Shown piece by piece: positions 6,472 to 11,731 of a stretch of 11,731 nt of DNA. How positions within the stretch are numbered: the stretch's first letter is position 1; every line of letters begins with the position of its first letter. Made by a program: the position numbers and the translations under genes. Below the pieces are notes generated by a model. The model saw only the letters and a list, made by a program, of their open reading frames with translations, was not told the origin of the DNA and made no database searches. This stretch comes from an uncultured Oscillospiraceae bacterium. Its GTDB lineage: Bacteria; Bacillota; Clostridia; Oscillospirales; Oscillospiraceae. The stretch covers positions 1 through 11,731 of the forward strand of contig CAJUFJ010000074.1 in NCBI GenBank assembly GCA_910585815.1, read 5' to 3'.

Positions 6472-8175
6472 ATGTCTGACGAAATCAAAACTGCCGGCCT
6501 GGAGGAGGCGGAGAGCCAGAACTTTATCCACCAGTTCATCCAGGAGGATATGTCTGAGGGAGGGCGCTGTGCCGGGATGCAGGTACACACCCGTTTTCCA
6601 CCCGAGCCCAATGGATACCTGCACATCGGCCACTGCAAGGCCCTGATTATCGACTTCGGCTCCGCTGAGAAGTTCGGCGGCATCTGCAACCTGCGCATGG
6701 ACGACACCAACCCCGCCAAGGAGGACACCGAGTTTGTGGACGCCATTAAGGAGGACATCCACTGGCTGGGCTTCGACTGGGGGGACCGGTTCTTCTACGG
6801 TAGCGACTACTTTGAAAAGACCTATGAGCTGGCCATCGGCCTTATTAAGAAGGGGCTGGCCTATGTCTGCGAGCTGACCCCCGAGCAGTTCCGGGAGTAC
6901 CGGGGGGATGTGAACACCCCTGCCCGCTCCCCCTGGCGGGACCGGCCTGTGGAGGAAAGTCTGGACCTGTTCCAGCGGATGCGAGCCGGTGAGTTCCCCG
7001 AGGGCAAATACACCCTCCGGGCCAAGATCGACCTGGCCAGCGGCAATTTCAATATGCGGGACCCGGTGCTCTACCGCATCCGCTATATCGAGCACCACCG
7101 CCAGGGCACCAAGTGGTGCATCTTCCCCATGTATGACTTTGCCCACCCCATTCAGGACGCCCTGGAGGGCATTACCCATTCCTTGTGCTCCCTGGAGTAT
7201 GAGGACCACCGGCCCCTGTACGATTGGGTCATCAACAACACCGACGTGCCCTCCAAGCCTCGGCAGATCGAGTTTGCCCGGCTGGGCATCAACTACACCG
7301 TCATGTCCAAGCGGAAGCTGCGCAAGCTGGTGGAGGAGAATTATGTCTCCGGCTGGGACGACCCCCGCATGCCCACCCTGTGCGGCCTGCGCCGCCGGGG
7401 CTATACCCCCGCCGCCATCCGCAACTTCTGTGACCGCATCGGCGTGGCCAAGAACACCTCCACCGTGGAGTACGGCTTTTTGGAGCACTGCCTGCGGGAG
7501 GACCTGAACGACCACGCCAAGCGGGTGATGGCCGTGCTGCGGCCCGTCAAGCTGGTGATTACCAACTACCCCGCCGGCCAGAGCGAGACCCTTACCGTGG
7601 AGAACAACCCCCTGGACCCCTCCGCCGGGACGCGGGAGGTTACCTTCTCACGGGAGCTGTGGGTGGAGGCGGAGGACTTCCTTCCCGAGCCCGTGCCCAA
7701 GTACAAGCGGCTCTATCCCGGCGGGCCCGAGTGCCGGCTGAAGGGGGCCTACCTCATTAAGTGCGTAGGCTATGAGACCGACGAGGCGGGCAATGTCACC
7801 CAGATCGCCGCCGAGTACGACCCGGACAGCCGGGGGGGCGACCCCGCCGACGGACGGAAGGTGAAGGGGGCCACCATCCACTGGGTTGATGCCGCCACCG
7901 CTGTGGACGCCCAGGTGCGGCTGTATGACAACCTCTTTGCCGACGAGAACCCCGACGGCGGCGACAGGGATTTTCTGGAGTGCCTCAACCCCGGTTCTCT
8001 GGAGGTCCTCACCGGCTGCAAGCTGGAGGCCTCCCTGGCCGCCGCCCAGCCGGCCGACCGGTTCCAGTTCCTCCGCCTGGGCTACTTCTGTGCCGACAGT
8101 AAGGACTCCAAGCCGGGCGCGCTGGTGTTTAACCGGGCGGTCAGCCTGAAGGACGGGTTTAAGACGGGGAAATAA
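6472..8175 (+). CDS. glnS: Glutaminyl-tRNA synthetase
   Basis: This class I synthetase attaches glutamine to tRNA-Gln in the cytoplasm. The product has 567 residues (E. coli GlnRS has 554). The signature PPEPNGYLHIGHCKA contains the HIGH motif at 51-54, and VMSKRKL at 277-283 is the KMSKS-type loop; both have the form typical of GlnRS rather than GluRS. The dinucleotide fold and acceptor-binding domain run to about residue 330 (LRMDDTNP, WCIFPMYDFAHPIQDALEGI and NTSTVEYGFLE are GlnRS-typical). The C-terminal half is the two-beta-barrel anticodon-binding region (residues ~345-560). Many Firmicutes lack this enzyme and make Gln-tRNA through GatCAB, so it marks a lineage using direct charging, possibly beside GatCAB. 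AAGGAGG ten bases upstream sets the start. It is monocistronic, ending at a terminator shared with pfkA. Confidence 0.96.
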   Translation: MSDEIKTAGLEEAESQNFIHQFIQEDMSEGGRCAGMQVHTRFPPEPNGYLHIGHCKALIIDFGSAEKFGGICNLRMDDTNPAKEDTEFVDAIKEDIHWLGFDWGDRFFYGSDYFEKTYELAIGLIKKGLAYVCELTPEQFREYRGDVNTPARSPWRDRPVEESLDLFQRMRAGEFPEGKYTLRAKIDLASGNFNMRDPVLYRIRYIEHHRQGTKWCIFPMYDFAHPIQDALEGITHSLCSLEYEDHRPLYDWVINNTDVPSKPRQIEFARLGINYTVMSKRKLRKLVEENYVSGWDDPRMPTLCGLRRRGYTPAAIRNFCDRIGVAKNTSTVEYGFLEHCLREDLNDHAKRVMAVLRPVKLVITNYPAGQSETLTVENNPLDPSAGTREVTFSRELWVEAEDFLPEPVPKYKRLYPGGPECRLKGAYLIKCVGYETDEAGNVTQIAAEYDPDSRGGDPADGRKVKGATIHWVDAATAVDAQVRLYDNLFADENPDGGDRDFLECLNPGSLEVLTGCKLEASLAAAQPADRFQFLRLGYFCADSKDSKPGALVFNRAVSLKDGFKTGK

Positions 8176-8265
8176 GGGCTGCTGCCCCGTCGCGCCGCTT
8201 CTATACCGAAAGGCGCTCTACAGCCTGCGGCGTGCCCAGTGGTCACGCCCCACAGACCAAACTGC

Positions 8266-8304
8266 AAAAAGACCCGGGCGGGATATCCCGTCCGGGTCTT
8301 TGCA
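8266..8304. terminator. Bidirectional intrinsic terminator between glnS and pfkA
   Basis: AAAGACCCGGGCGGGA (8268-8283) pairs with TCCCGTCCGGGTCTTT (8286-8301) with one G-T position and a tight loop. T-runs lie on both sides: TCTTT on plus, TCTTTTT on minus. It is placed to end glnS and pfkA from opposite directions; the minus-strand T-run is the better one. Confidence 0.88.
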
Positions 8305-8308
8305 CGGT

Positions 8309-9322
8309 TCAGTGGAAGCGGCTGGTGCCGTTGTTGGTGAGGGCCTCCAGGATGTCGTAGCGCTCCATCTGGAACTCCTTGGTCTCGGCCAGGGCCTCCT
8401 CCATATCCAGGTCCAGGATTCGGCCGTCTTTGGACACCACAATGCGGTTGCCCTTGTCGTTCACCAGGGCCTGTACCGCCACATAGCCCATGCGGCTGGC
8501 GGTCTCCCGGTCCCGGGCGGAGGGGGAGCCGCCCCGCTGGATGTGGCCCAGCACCGTAACCCGGGGGTCAATGCCGATGGCCTCATGAATCTGTTCGCCA
8601 ATATAGAAGGCCTTGCCGGCGCCCTCGGCCACCACGATCATATAGTGCGTGGTGCCGGCCAGGCGGGCCCGCCGGATATTTTCAATCACATCCCGCTCAA
8701 AGTCCACCGGCCGCTCGGGAATCAGCACCGCGGTGGCGCCCACGGCCAGGCCCACATACAGAGCCAGATTGCCGGCGTGACGGCCCATTACCTCCACCAC
8801 GGAGCAGCGCTCGTGGGACTGCATGGTGTCCCGCAGCTTGTCGATGCACTCGATGCAGGTGTTGCAGGCGGTGTCGAAGCCGATGGTGTAGTGGGAGCAG
8901 CCGATGTCGTTGTCAATGGTGGCGGGAATGCCCACCACAGACAGCTTGTTTCCGTGCTCCGCCACCTGGCGGGACAGGGCCAGCGCCCCCCGGAAGGTGC
9001 CGTCGCCGCCGATGGCCACAATGCCGTCCAGCCCCAGCAGCTTGCAGGTAGCGATAGCCTTCTCCCGGCCGGCGTGGTCCATGAATTCCTCGCTGCGGGC
9101 AGTGTAAAGCATGGTGCCGCCCTTGTTGATGATCCGGCTGACGCTATTGCCGTCCAGCTGGACAAAATCGCTGCTGATCAGGCCGCTCCAGCCCCGGCGG
9201 ATGCCGATGCACTCGATCCCCTGCCCTACCGCCGTGCGCACCACGGCCCGGACCGCTGAGTTCATGCCCGGCGCGTCGCCGCCGCTGGTCAGCACACCAA
9301 TCCGCCTGATTTTAGCACTCAT
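8309..9322 (-). CDS. pfkA: ATP-dependent 6-phosphofructokinase
   Basis: PfkA phosphorylates fructose 6-phosphate to fructose 1,6-bisphosphate, the committed step of glycolysis, in the cytoplasm. The 337-residue chain has the ATP-binding start GVLTSGGDAPGMN (9-21), the GGDGT motif (105-109) and the catalytic loop PATIDND (133-139), with D137 as the catalytic base. Gly in GGDGT, where PPi enzymes have Asp (GGDDT), and no Lys before TIDND both point to ATP as donor. Substrate-binding MGRHAG (179-184) and HIQRGG (260-265) are intact. GAAGGAGG eight bases upstream fixes ATG 9322. A strong promoter at 9390-9418 drives it alone, and a bidirectional hairpin follows the stop. It is slightly longer than E. 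coli PfkA (320) through a short C-terminal tail. Confidence 0.96.
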   Translation of the reverse strand: MSAKIRRIGVLTSGGDAPGMNSAVRAVVRTAVGQGIECIGIRRGWSGLISSDFVQLDGNSVSRIINKGGTMLYTARSEEFMDHAGREKAIATCKLLGLDGIVAIGGDGTFRGALALSRQVAEHGNKLSVVGIPATIDNDIGCSHYTIGFDTACNTCIECIDKLRDTMQSHERCSVVEVMGRHAGNLALYVGLAVGATAVLIPERPVDFERDVIENIRRARLAGTTHYMIVVAEGAGKAFYIGEQIHEAIGIDPRVTVLGHIQRGGSPSARDRETASRMGYVAVQALVNDKGNRIVVSKDGRILDLDMEEALAETKEFQMERYDILEALTNNGTSRFH

Positions 9323-9389
9323 AATGCAAGCCTCCTTCTATTTTACGGCCCTATCCCCGCCTGGGGCGCCGCTTTTCTGATTCGTACCC

Positions 9390-9418
9390 ATTATGTCATT
9401 GATTTTCTGGAATGTCAA
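9390..9418 (-). promoter_or_regulatory. Promoter of pfkA
   Basis: On the minus strand TTGACA (9418-9413), 17 bases, CATAAT (9395-9390), with TGA before the -10 forming an extended -10. It is near consensus and implies strong constitutive expression. Confidence 0.88.
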
Positions 9419-9508
9419 GAAGCTGGGGGGCGGCAGGTCTGGAAAACACCGCCAATTTTTTATGCCGGAGGCCTGAAAAATTTCTCGCCAAAAAATCTCA
9501 ATTTCCTG

Positions 9509-9537
9509 TTGACAAGTCGGGCTCAGTCGAGTATAAT
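9509..9537 (+). promoter_or_regulatory. Promoter of the tRNA cluster
   Basis: TTGACA (9509-9514), 17 bases, TATAAT (9532-9537): perfect consensus, as expected for stable RNA. A small leader hairpin GCCGTC/GACGGC (9544-9549, 9558-9563) precedes the first tRNA. The 90 bases between this and the divergent pfkA promoter show nothing further. Confidence 0.92.
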
Positions 9538-9569
9538 AATCAAGCCGTCGCAAATCAGACGGCTGACCG

Positions 9570-9645
9570 GGGAGCATAGCTCAGCTGGTAGAGCACATGC
9601 CTTACAAGCATGGGGTCACAGGTTCGAGCCCTGTTGTTCCCACCA
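9570..9645 (+). tRNA. tRNA-Val (anticodon UAC)
   Basis: This 76-base cloverleaf has acceptor GGGAGCA/TGTTCCC (one G-U), anticodon stem CATGC/GCATG with loop CTTACAA giving anticodon TAC, T-loop GGTTCGAGCC, discriminator A and encoded CCA. Confidence 0.95.
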
Positions 9646-9673
9646 TTTTGACCCATATCCCCCGGAACTGCCT

Positions 9674-9750
<77 letters not shown>

Positions 9751-9783
9751 TTTTTCTTCGCTCCCTTCGGGGACGAAGAAAAA
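9751..9783 (+). other. Spacer hairpin between tRNA-Asp and tRNA-Phe
   Basis: TTTTTCTTCG (9751-9760) pairs with CGAAGAAAAA (9774-9783), enclosing a second stem TCCC-TTCG-GGGA. It directly follows the CCA of tRNA-Asp. No T-run follows the stem, so it does not look like a terminator; a processing signal is possible. Confidence 0.7.
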
Positions 9784-9788
9784 TACCC

Positions 9789-9864
<76 letters not shown>

Positions 9865-9890
9865 TCCCCCGCAGTTTTCCCTGCGGGGGA
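9865..9890 (+). other. Spacer hairpin between tRNA-Phe and tRNA-Gly
   Basis: TCCCCCGCAG (9865-9874) pairs perfectly with CTGCGGGGGA (9881-9890) around TTTTCC. It begins at the base after the CCA of tRNA-Phe. No T-run follows it. Confidence 0.7.
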
Positions 9891-9897
9891 CCCAAAT

Positions 9898-9973
9898 GCG
9901 AGTGTAGCTCATCTGGTAGAGCGCCACCTTGCCAAGGTGGAGGTAGCGAGTTCGAGCCTCGTCACTCGCTCCA
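9898..9973 (+). tRNA. tRNA-Gly (anticodon GCC)
   Basis: This 76-base cloverleaf has a perfect acceptor GCGAGTG/CACTCGC, anticodon stem CCACC/GGTGG with loop TTGCCAA giving GCC, T-loop AGTTCGAGCC, discriminator T and encoded CCA. Confidence 0.95.
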
Positions 9974-10004
9974 AACGGGGCAAAGAAGCTTTGCCCCGTT
10001 TTTT
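9974..10004 (+). terminator. Intrinsic terminator after tRNA-Gly
   Basis: AACGGGGCAAAG (9974-9985) pairs with CTTTGCCCCGTT (9989-10000), has a 3-base loop and is followed by TTTT. It starts at the base after the tRNA-Gly CCA and lies upstream of the Cys tRNA. Confidence 0.85.
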
Positions 10005-10049
10005 CCCTAGGTAATATTCTCCCGCGAAAGCGCATACCCTGTACAAAAT

Positions 10050-10124
10050 GGTGCCATAGCCAAGTGGTAAGGCAGAGCTCTGCAAAAGCTCCACTCCCCA
10101 GTTCAAATCTGGGTGGCACCTCCA
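10050..10124 (+). tRNA. tRNA-Cys (anticodon GCA)
   Basis: This 75-base cloverleaf has a perfect acceptor GGTGCCA/TGGCACC, anticodon stem GAGCT/AGCTC with loop CTGCAAA giving GCA, T-arm CCCAGTTCAAATCTGGG, discriminator T and encoded CCA. It follows the terminator of the four-tRNA unit. No convincing promoter is seen in the 45 bases between; TAATAT at 10012 lacks a good -35. Expression may depend on readthrough. Confidence 0.95.
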
Positions 10125-10152
10125 ACCTGTGTCGCCAAAAAAGATGCAGGCG

Positions 10153-10186
10153 AAAAACACCGCATAAAAATGCGGTGTTTTTCATA
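10153..10186 (+). terminator. Intrinsic terminator after tRNA-Cys
   Basis: AAAAACACCGCAT (10153-10165) pairs with ATGCGGTGTTTTT (10170-10182) around AAAA. The 3' arm itself ends in five Ts. The A-rich 5' arm would let it work on the other strand too. Confidence 0.85.
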
Positions 10187-10460
10187 TTTTAAAAAGAATA
10201 CAGCAAAAACAAAGCATAAAAGTTGCGACTTGAAATTATTGGAAGCGTTATTTTGAAATAACGTGAAAAAGATGCAAAACAGCACTTCTAGAAGGGGTTC
10301 CAGAAAGTGAAGGGGTTCGAACTCCCGAGCGATTCCCTGGAGCTTCCAAACAAAGAAAACCAGCCGCCCTCGGCCTGTCGGATATGATCCGATGGGCCGA
10401 GGGCGGCTTTTTTCATTTGTCTGCCAATTAAAAGTTTAAAAATTTAGGAGGAAATTCAAC
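10183..10460 (+). other. Noncoding stretch between the tRNA cluster and the mobile-type genes
   Basis: No credible gene lies here. The first ~60 bases are AT-rich and featureless. An 8-bp inverted repeat TTGGAAGC (10239-10246) with GCTTCCAA (10342-10349) then bounds a block of 111 bases. Inside it are a palindrome CGTTATTT-TG-AAATAACG (10246-10263), a 10-base direct repeat GAAGGGGTTC (10291 and 10309) and a T-arm-like GGGGTTCGAACTCCC (10312-10326). A strong terminator follows at 10362. It could be a structured RNA, a tRNA remnant or an attachment site. Confidence 0.6.
10362..10413 (+). terminator. Strong intrinsic terminator 48 bases before the 232-aa gene
   Basis: A 14-bp stem (AGCCGCCCTCGGCC 10362-10375, GGCCGAGGGCGGCT 10395-10408) is capped by a second 6-bp stem TCGGAT/ATCCGA, and TTTTTT follows. 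No gene precedes it since the previous terminator, so it ends either a noncoding RNA or a leader transcript. Confidence 0.88.
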
Positions 10461-11159
10461 ATGGCATACCGGAAAGTATATTTTCGCATCCACACCGAGG
10501 GTTATGTCTCCGGTTGGTCAAGTGATTCTGACAAGGCCGCCTTCAAAGAGGAAAGCCGCCGCCTGTTCAAATCATTGGGTTGGACGCTCACCCTGGGCCA
10601 CAACGGGTGCTGCGACACCGTAACTAAGGGCCAGCAGGACCTCTACCTGCACCCCAGCAGTTTCAGCGGTGTGCTGGACGAGGACAACATCCAGTCTTTG
10701 CAGGAACAGCTGTCGAAAGCACAAGCCTTTCGCTGCTATCACGTCGACTGCTATGAGGAGTACCGGGACCTGAGCGACGAGGGATACCGAGCGGAGCTGG
10801 AGACAAAGCGGGATGAGATCACGGGGTATATCCTGGAAAAATGCAGAACAAAGCGAAGCAACCTCTACGTCGTAGCCCCTGTCGCGGAGAAATTTGAGGT
10901 CCGCCGCCTGTACGATAAGGACAGGCGCAATCAAATAGGAAAGCAATTTGTAGCCGGTCTGATGGCTCAGCTTCTCCAGAAGGGATGGCTGGTCTCCGCC
11001 AAAACATCCCAAGGAGAGGGTATCCGAACCGCTGCCGATAAAGAACGTGGAGCCCGTCAGGCTGTGACACAGGTAGCTGGGCAGATCACCACGGAGGGCC
11101 AGCCCAGCCCACCAGAGAAAGCTTCCAAAAGGAAAAAGCCGCCCGCCCCCAGCCTATAG
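10461..11159 (+). CDS. Hypothetical protein of mobile-element type (232 aa)
   Basis: I do not recognise the family. The N-terminus (AYRKVYFRIHTEGYVSGWSS) starts with a beta strand. A region of alternating helix and strand follows, with two Cys in GHNGCCDTV (about 47-55) and a third and fourth in FRCYHVDCYEEY. A predicted long helix covers about 104-128 (LSDEGYRAELETKRDEI...). Residues 134-185 hold LYVVAPVAEKFEVRRLYDK and the helix FVAGLMAQLLQKGWLVS. The last ~45 residues are low-complexity, Pro/Lys-rich and probably disordered. There is no signal peptide or membrane segment, so it should be cytosolic. AGGAGG nine bases upstream fixes the ATG. It lies between a strong terminator and small RHH-type genes, a setting typical of conjugative or integrative elements in gut Clostridia; that link is inference. 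Confidence 0.8.
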   Translation: MAYRKVYFRIHTEGYVSGWSSDSDKAAFKEESRRLFKSLGWTLTLGHNGCCDTVTKGQQDLYLHPSSFSGVLDEDNIQSLQEQLSKAQAFRCYHVDCYEEYRDLSDEGYRAELETKRDEITGYILEKCRTKRSNLYVVAPVAEKFEVRRLYDKDRRNQIGKQFVAGLMAQLLQKGWLVSAKTSQGEGIRTAADKERGARQAVTQVAGQITTEGQPSPPEKASKRKKPPAPSL

Positions 11160-11189
11160 GAGATGTTCCGGCAGGCTGGGGGCTTTTTT
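11145..11189 (+). terminator. Intrinsic terminator containing the stop codon of the 232-aa gene
   Basis: GCCCCCAGCCT (11145-11155) pairs perfectly with AGGCTGGGGGC (11173-11183), and TTTTTT follows. The 17-base loop contains the TAG stop (11157-11159), so the last codons form the 5' arm of the hairpin. Confidence 0.88.
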
Positions 11190-11317
11190 CGTCCTCCGTT
11201 CTGTTCACATTGGTGCTTATGCTTGGTTTGTCCCTGAATCGTTGGTGGTTGTAGTGATAGCTTTCGTTTGGCTTTCCAGCTATACTTGCTTTGCAATCAG
11301 CGGAAAGGAGCAGAACT
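11190..11317 (+). promoter_or_regulatory. Intergenic region before the RHH genes; weak promoter candidate
   Basis: TATACT at 11281-11286 could be a -10 about 30 bases before the ATG, but no good -35 lies 16-18 bases upstream, so a regulated or non-consensus promoter is possible. AAAGGAG at 11304-11310 is the ribosome site of the next gene. Nothing else is evident. Confidence 0.35.
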
Positions 11318-11479
11318 ATGGCATCGACCAGCAAATATCTTCAATTTCCGATAAAAGAAGCGGACCACAGGAAGCTGAAACTTTTGAGCATTTACCGAAA
11401 CTGCACCCTCAAATCAATTTTACAGGAAATGGTATGCAGCTACATCGAAAATGCACCAGAACTGAAAGGGGACAAGTAA
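11318..11479 (+). CDS. Small ribbon-helix-helix-like protein (53 aa)
   Basis: The pattern fits the ribbon-helix-helix (CopG/Arc/MetJ-like) fold: a short strand KYLQFPI (about 6-12), helix 1 ADHRKLKLLSIYRN (14-27), a turn, then helix 2 LKSILQEMVCSYIENA (29-45) and a charged tail. Proteins of this fold bind DNA as dimers through the N-terminal strand and often control plasmid copy number, conjugation or toxin-antitoxin genes. Which of these applies cannot be told here. AAAGGAG seven bases upstream fixes ATG 11318; an earlier TTG at 11291 has no ribosome site. The gap to the next gene is two bases, so the two are co-translated. Family assignment rests on pattern only. Confidence 0.72.
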   Translation: MASTSKYLQFPIKEADHRKLKLLSIYRNCTLKSILQEMVCSYIENAPELKGDK

Positions 11480-11481
11480 TC

Positions 11482-11731
11482 ATGACAGAAACAAAAAACT
11501 TGTGTGCTCAGGTGCCTATCAGCCTCCACAATCGAGTAACGGAGGCCAAGGAGGCGCTGGGCCAGACCACCGCAGAGTACATCACCAACCTACTCACCGA
11601 ATATTACGAAATGAAGGAAAACGGAGGTAACACAGCTATGACAAACGGAAAGAATCGGACCATGGCCTTCCAGATCGACGAAGAACTGTTCCAGCGGATC
11701 AAGGCCCACCTGGATCGTGAGAGCGCCCGCC
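11482..11731 (+). CDS. Protein with two RHH-like modules, 5' part (runs off window)
   Basis: The frame is open from ATG 11482 to the window edge (83 codons seen). Residues 1-46 hold a first RHH-like unit: strand LCAQVPISL, helix HNRVTEAKEALG, turn TT, helix AEYITNLLTEYYEMKE. After the short linker NGGNTAMTNGKN a second begins: strand RTMAFQI, helix DEELFQRIKAHLDRESAR, then the edge. Such two-module proteins recur, as I remember it, near relaxase and mobilisation genes of integrative elements in gut Clostridia, but the exact function is not known to me. The AAAGGGG site before ATG 11482 is modest. A better site, GGAGG at 11623-11627, precedes the in-frame ATG at 11638, so a shorter product holding only the second module may also be made. 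Confidence 0.75.
   Translation, partial: MTETKNLCAQVPISLHNRVTEAKEALGQTTAEYITNLLTEYYEMKENGGNTAMTNGKNRTMAFQIDEELFQRIKAHLDRESAR
11623..11640 (+). promoter_or_regulatory. Internal ribosome site and in-frame ATG in the two-module RHH gene
   Basis: GGAGG (11623-11627) lies ten bases before ATG 11638, codon 53 of the surrounding frame. The position falls exactly between the two RHH-like modules. Confidence 0.5.

Noticed and set aside
5701..7515. 604-codon open frame on the minus strand across the YdeI-family gene and the front of glnS
   Set aside because: It is antisense to two well-recognised genes and to their promoters. The residues are low-complexity Val/Gly/Leu/His as expected from the complement of GC-biased codons, and no family resemblance is seen.
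8300..9259. 319-codon open frame on the plus strand opposite pfkA
   Set aside because: Shadow of pfkA codon bias; it has no ribosome site, overlaps the bidirectional terminator and resembles no protein family.
10312..10350. A further tRNA gene, suggested by GGTTCGAAC and the GGAAGC/GCTTCC ends
   Set aside because: No D-arm or anticodon arm can be drawn, the invariant G53-C61 pair is missing, and the acceptor-like end is too far from the T-arm. Kept only as a tRNA-like motif.

Overview
The window comes from a GC-rich, endospore-forming member of the Clostridia. A Flavonifractor/Pseudoflavonifractor-like Oscillospiraceae is my inference, from the high GC, the spoIIR gene, the AGGAGG ribosome sites and the intergenic hairpin repeats. 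Most of it reads as ordinary chromosome. The last ~1.5 kb, right of a tRNA cluster, is lower in GC and looks like the edge of an integrated mobile element.

Left part (minus strand, 1-2900): greA and lysS form an operon (lysS is cut by the window edge) behind a perfect-consensus sigma-A promoter, with a ~150-nt leader holding three tandem GC-rich hairpin units. Upstream of these, also on the minus strand, are an unrecognised 226-residue protein and spoIIR, the forespore signal for sigma-E activation. spoIIR has a good sigma-F-like promoter.

Middle (plus strand, 3050-8300): two tandem secreted proteins share an almost identical N-terminal module (signal peptide plus two copper-amine-oxidase-N-like stalk repeats) and a diverged C-terminal module that resembles IseA-type cell-wall hydrolase inhibitors. 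The second also carries a middle module with a DxDxDG motif. A 12-bp hairpin ends this pair. Next come a YdeI/OmpD-associated-family gene and glnS (glutaminyl-tRNA synthetase), each with its own promoter. A bidirectional terminator separates glnS from the convergent pfkA.

Right part (8300-11731): pfkA (minus) and a tRNA cluster (plus) are divergently transcribed from two strong promoters. The tRNAs are Val(UAC), Asp(GUC), Phe(GAA), Gly(GCC), then an intrinsic terminator, then Cys(GCA) with a second terminator. After an AT-rich noncoding stretch comes a non-coding block of ~110 nt, bounded by an 8-bp inverted repeat and containing a tRNA T-arm-like motif, followed by a strong terminator. Then come an unrecognised 232-residue gene, a 53-residue ribbon-helix-helix-like protein, and the start of a protein with two RHH-like modules in tandem. 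That last gene has a strong internal ribosome site and in-frame ATG placed to give the second module on its own.

Most worth following up: the duplicated secreted pair, the possible dual-start RHH gene, the structured noncoding block before the mobile-type genes, and the hairpin array in the greA leader. No CRISPR array, transposase or integrase is visible in the window.
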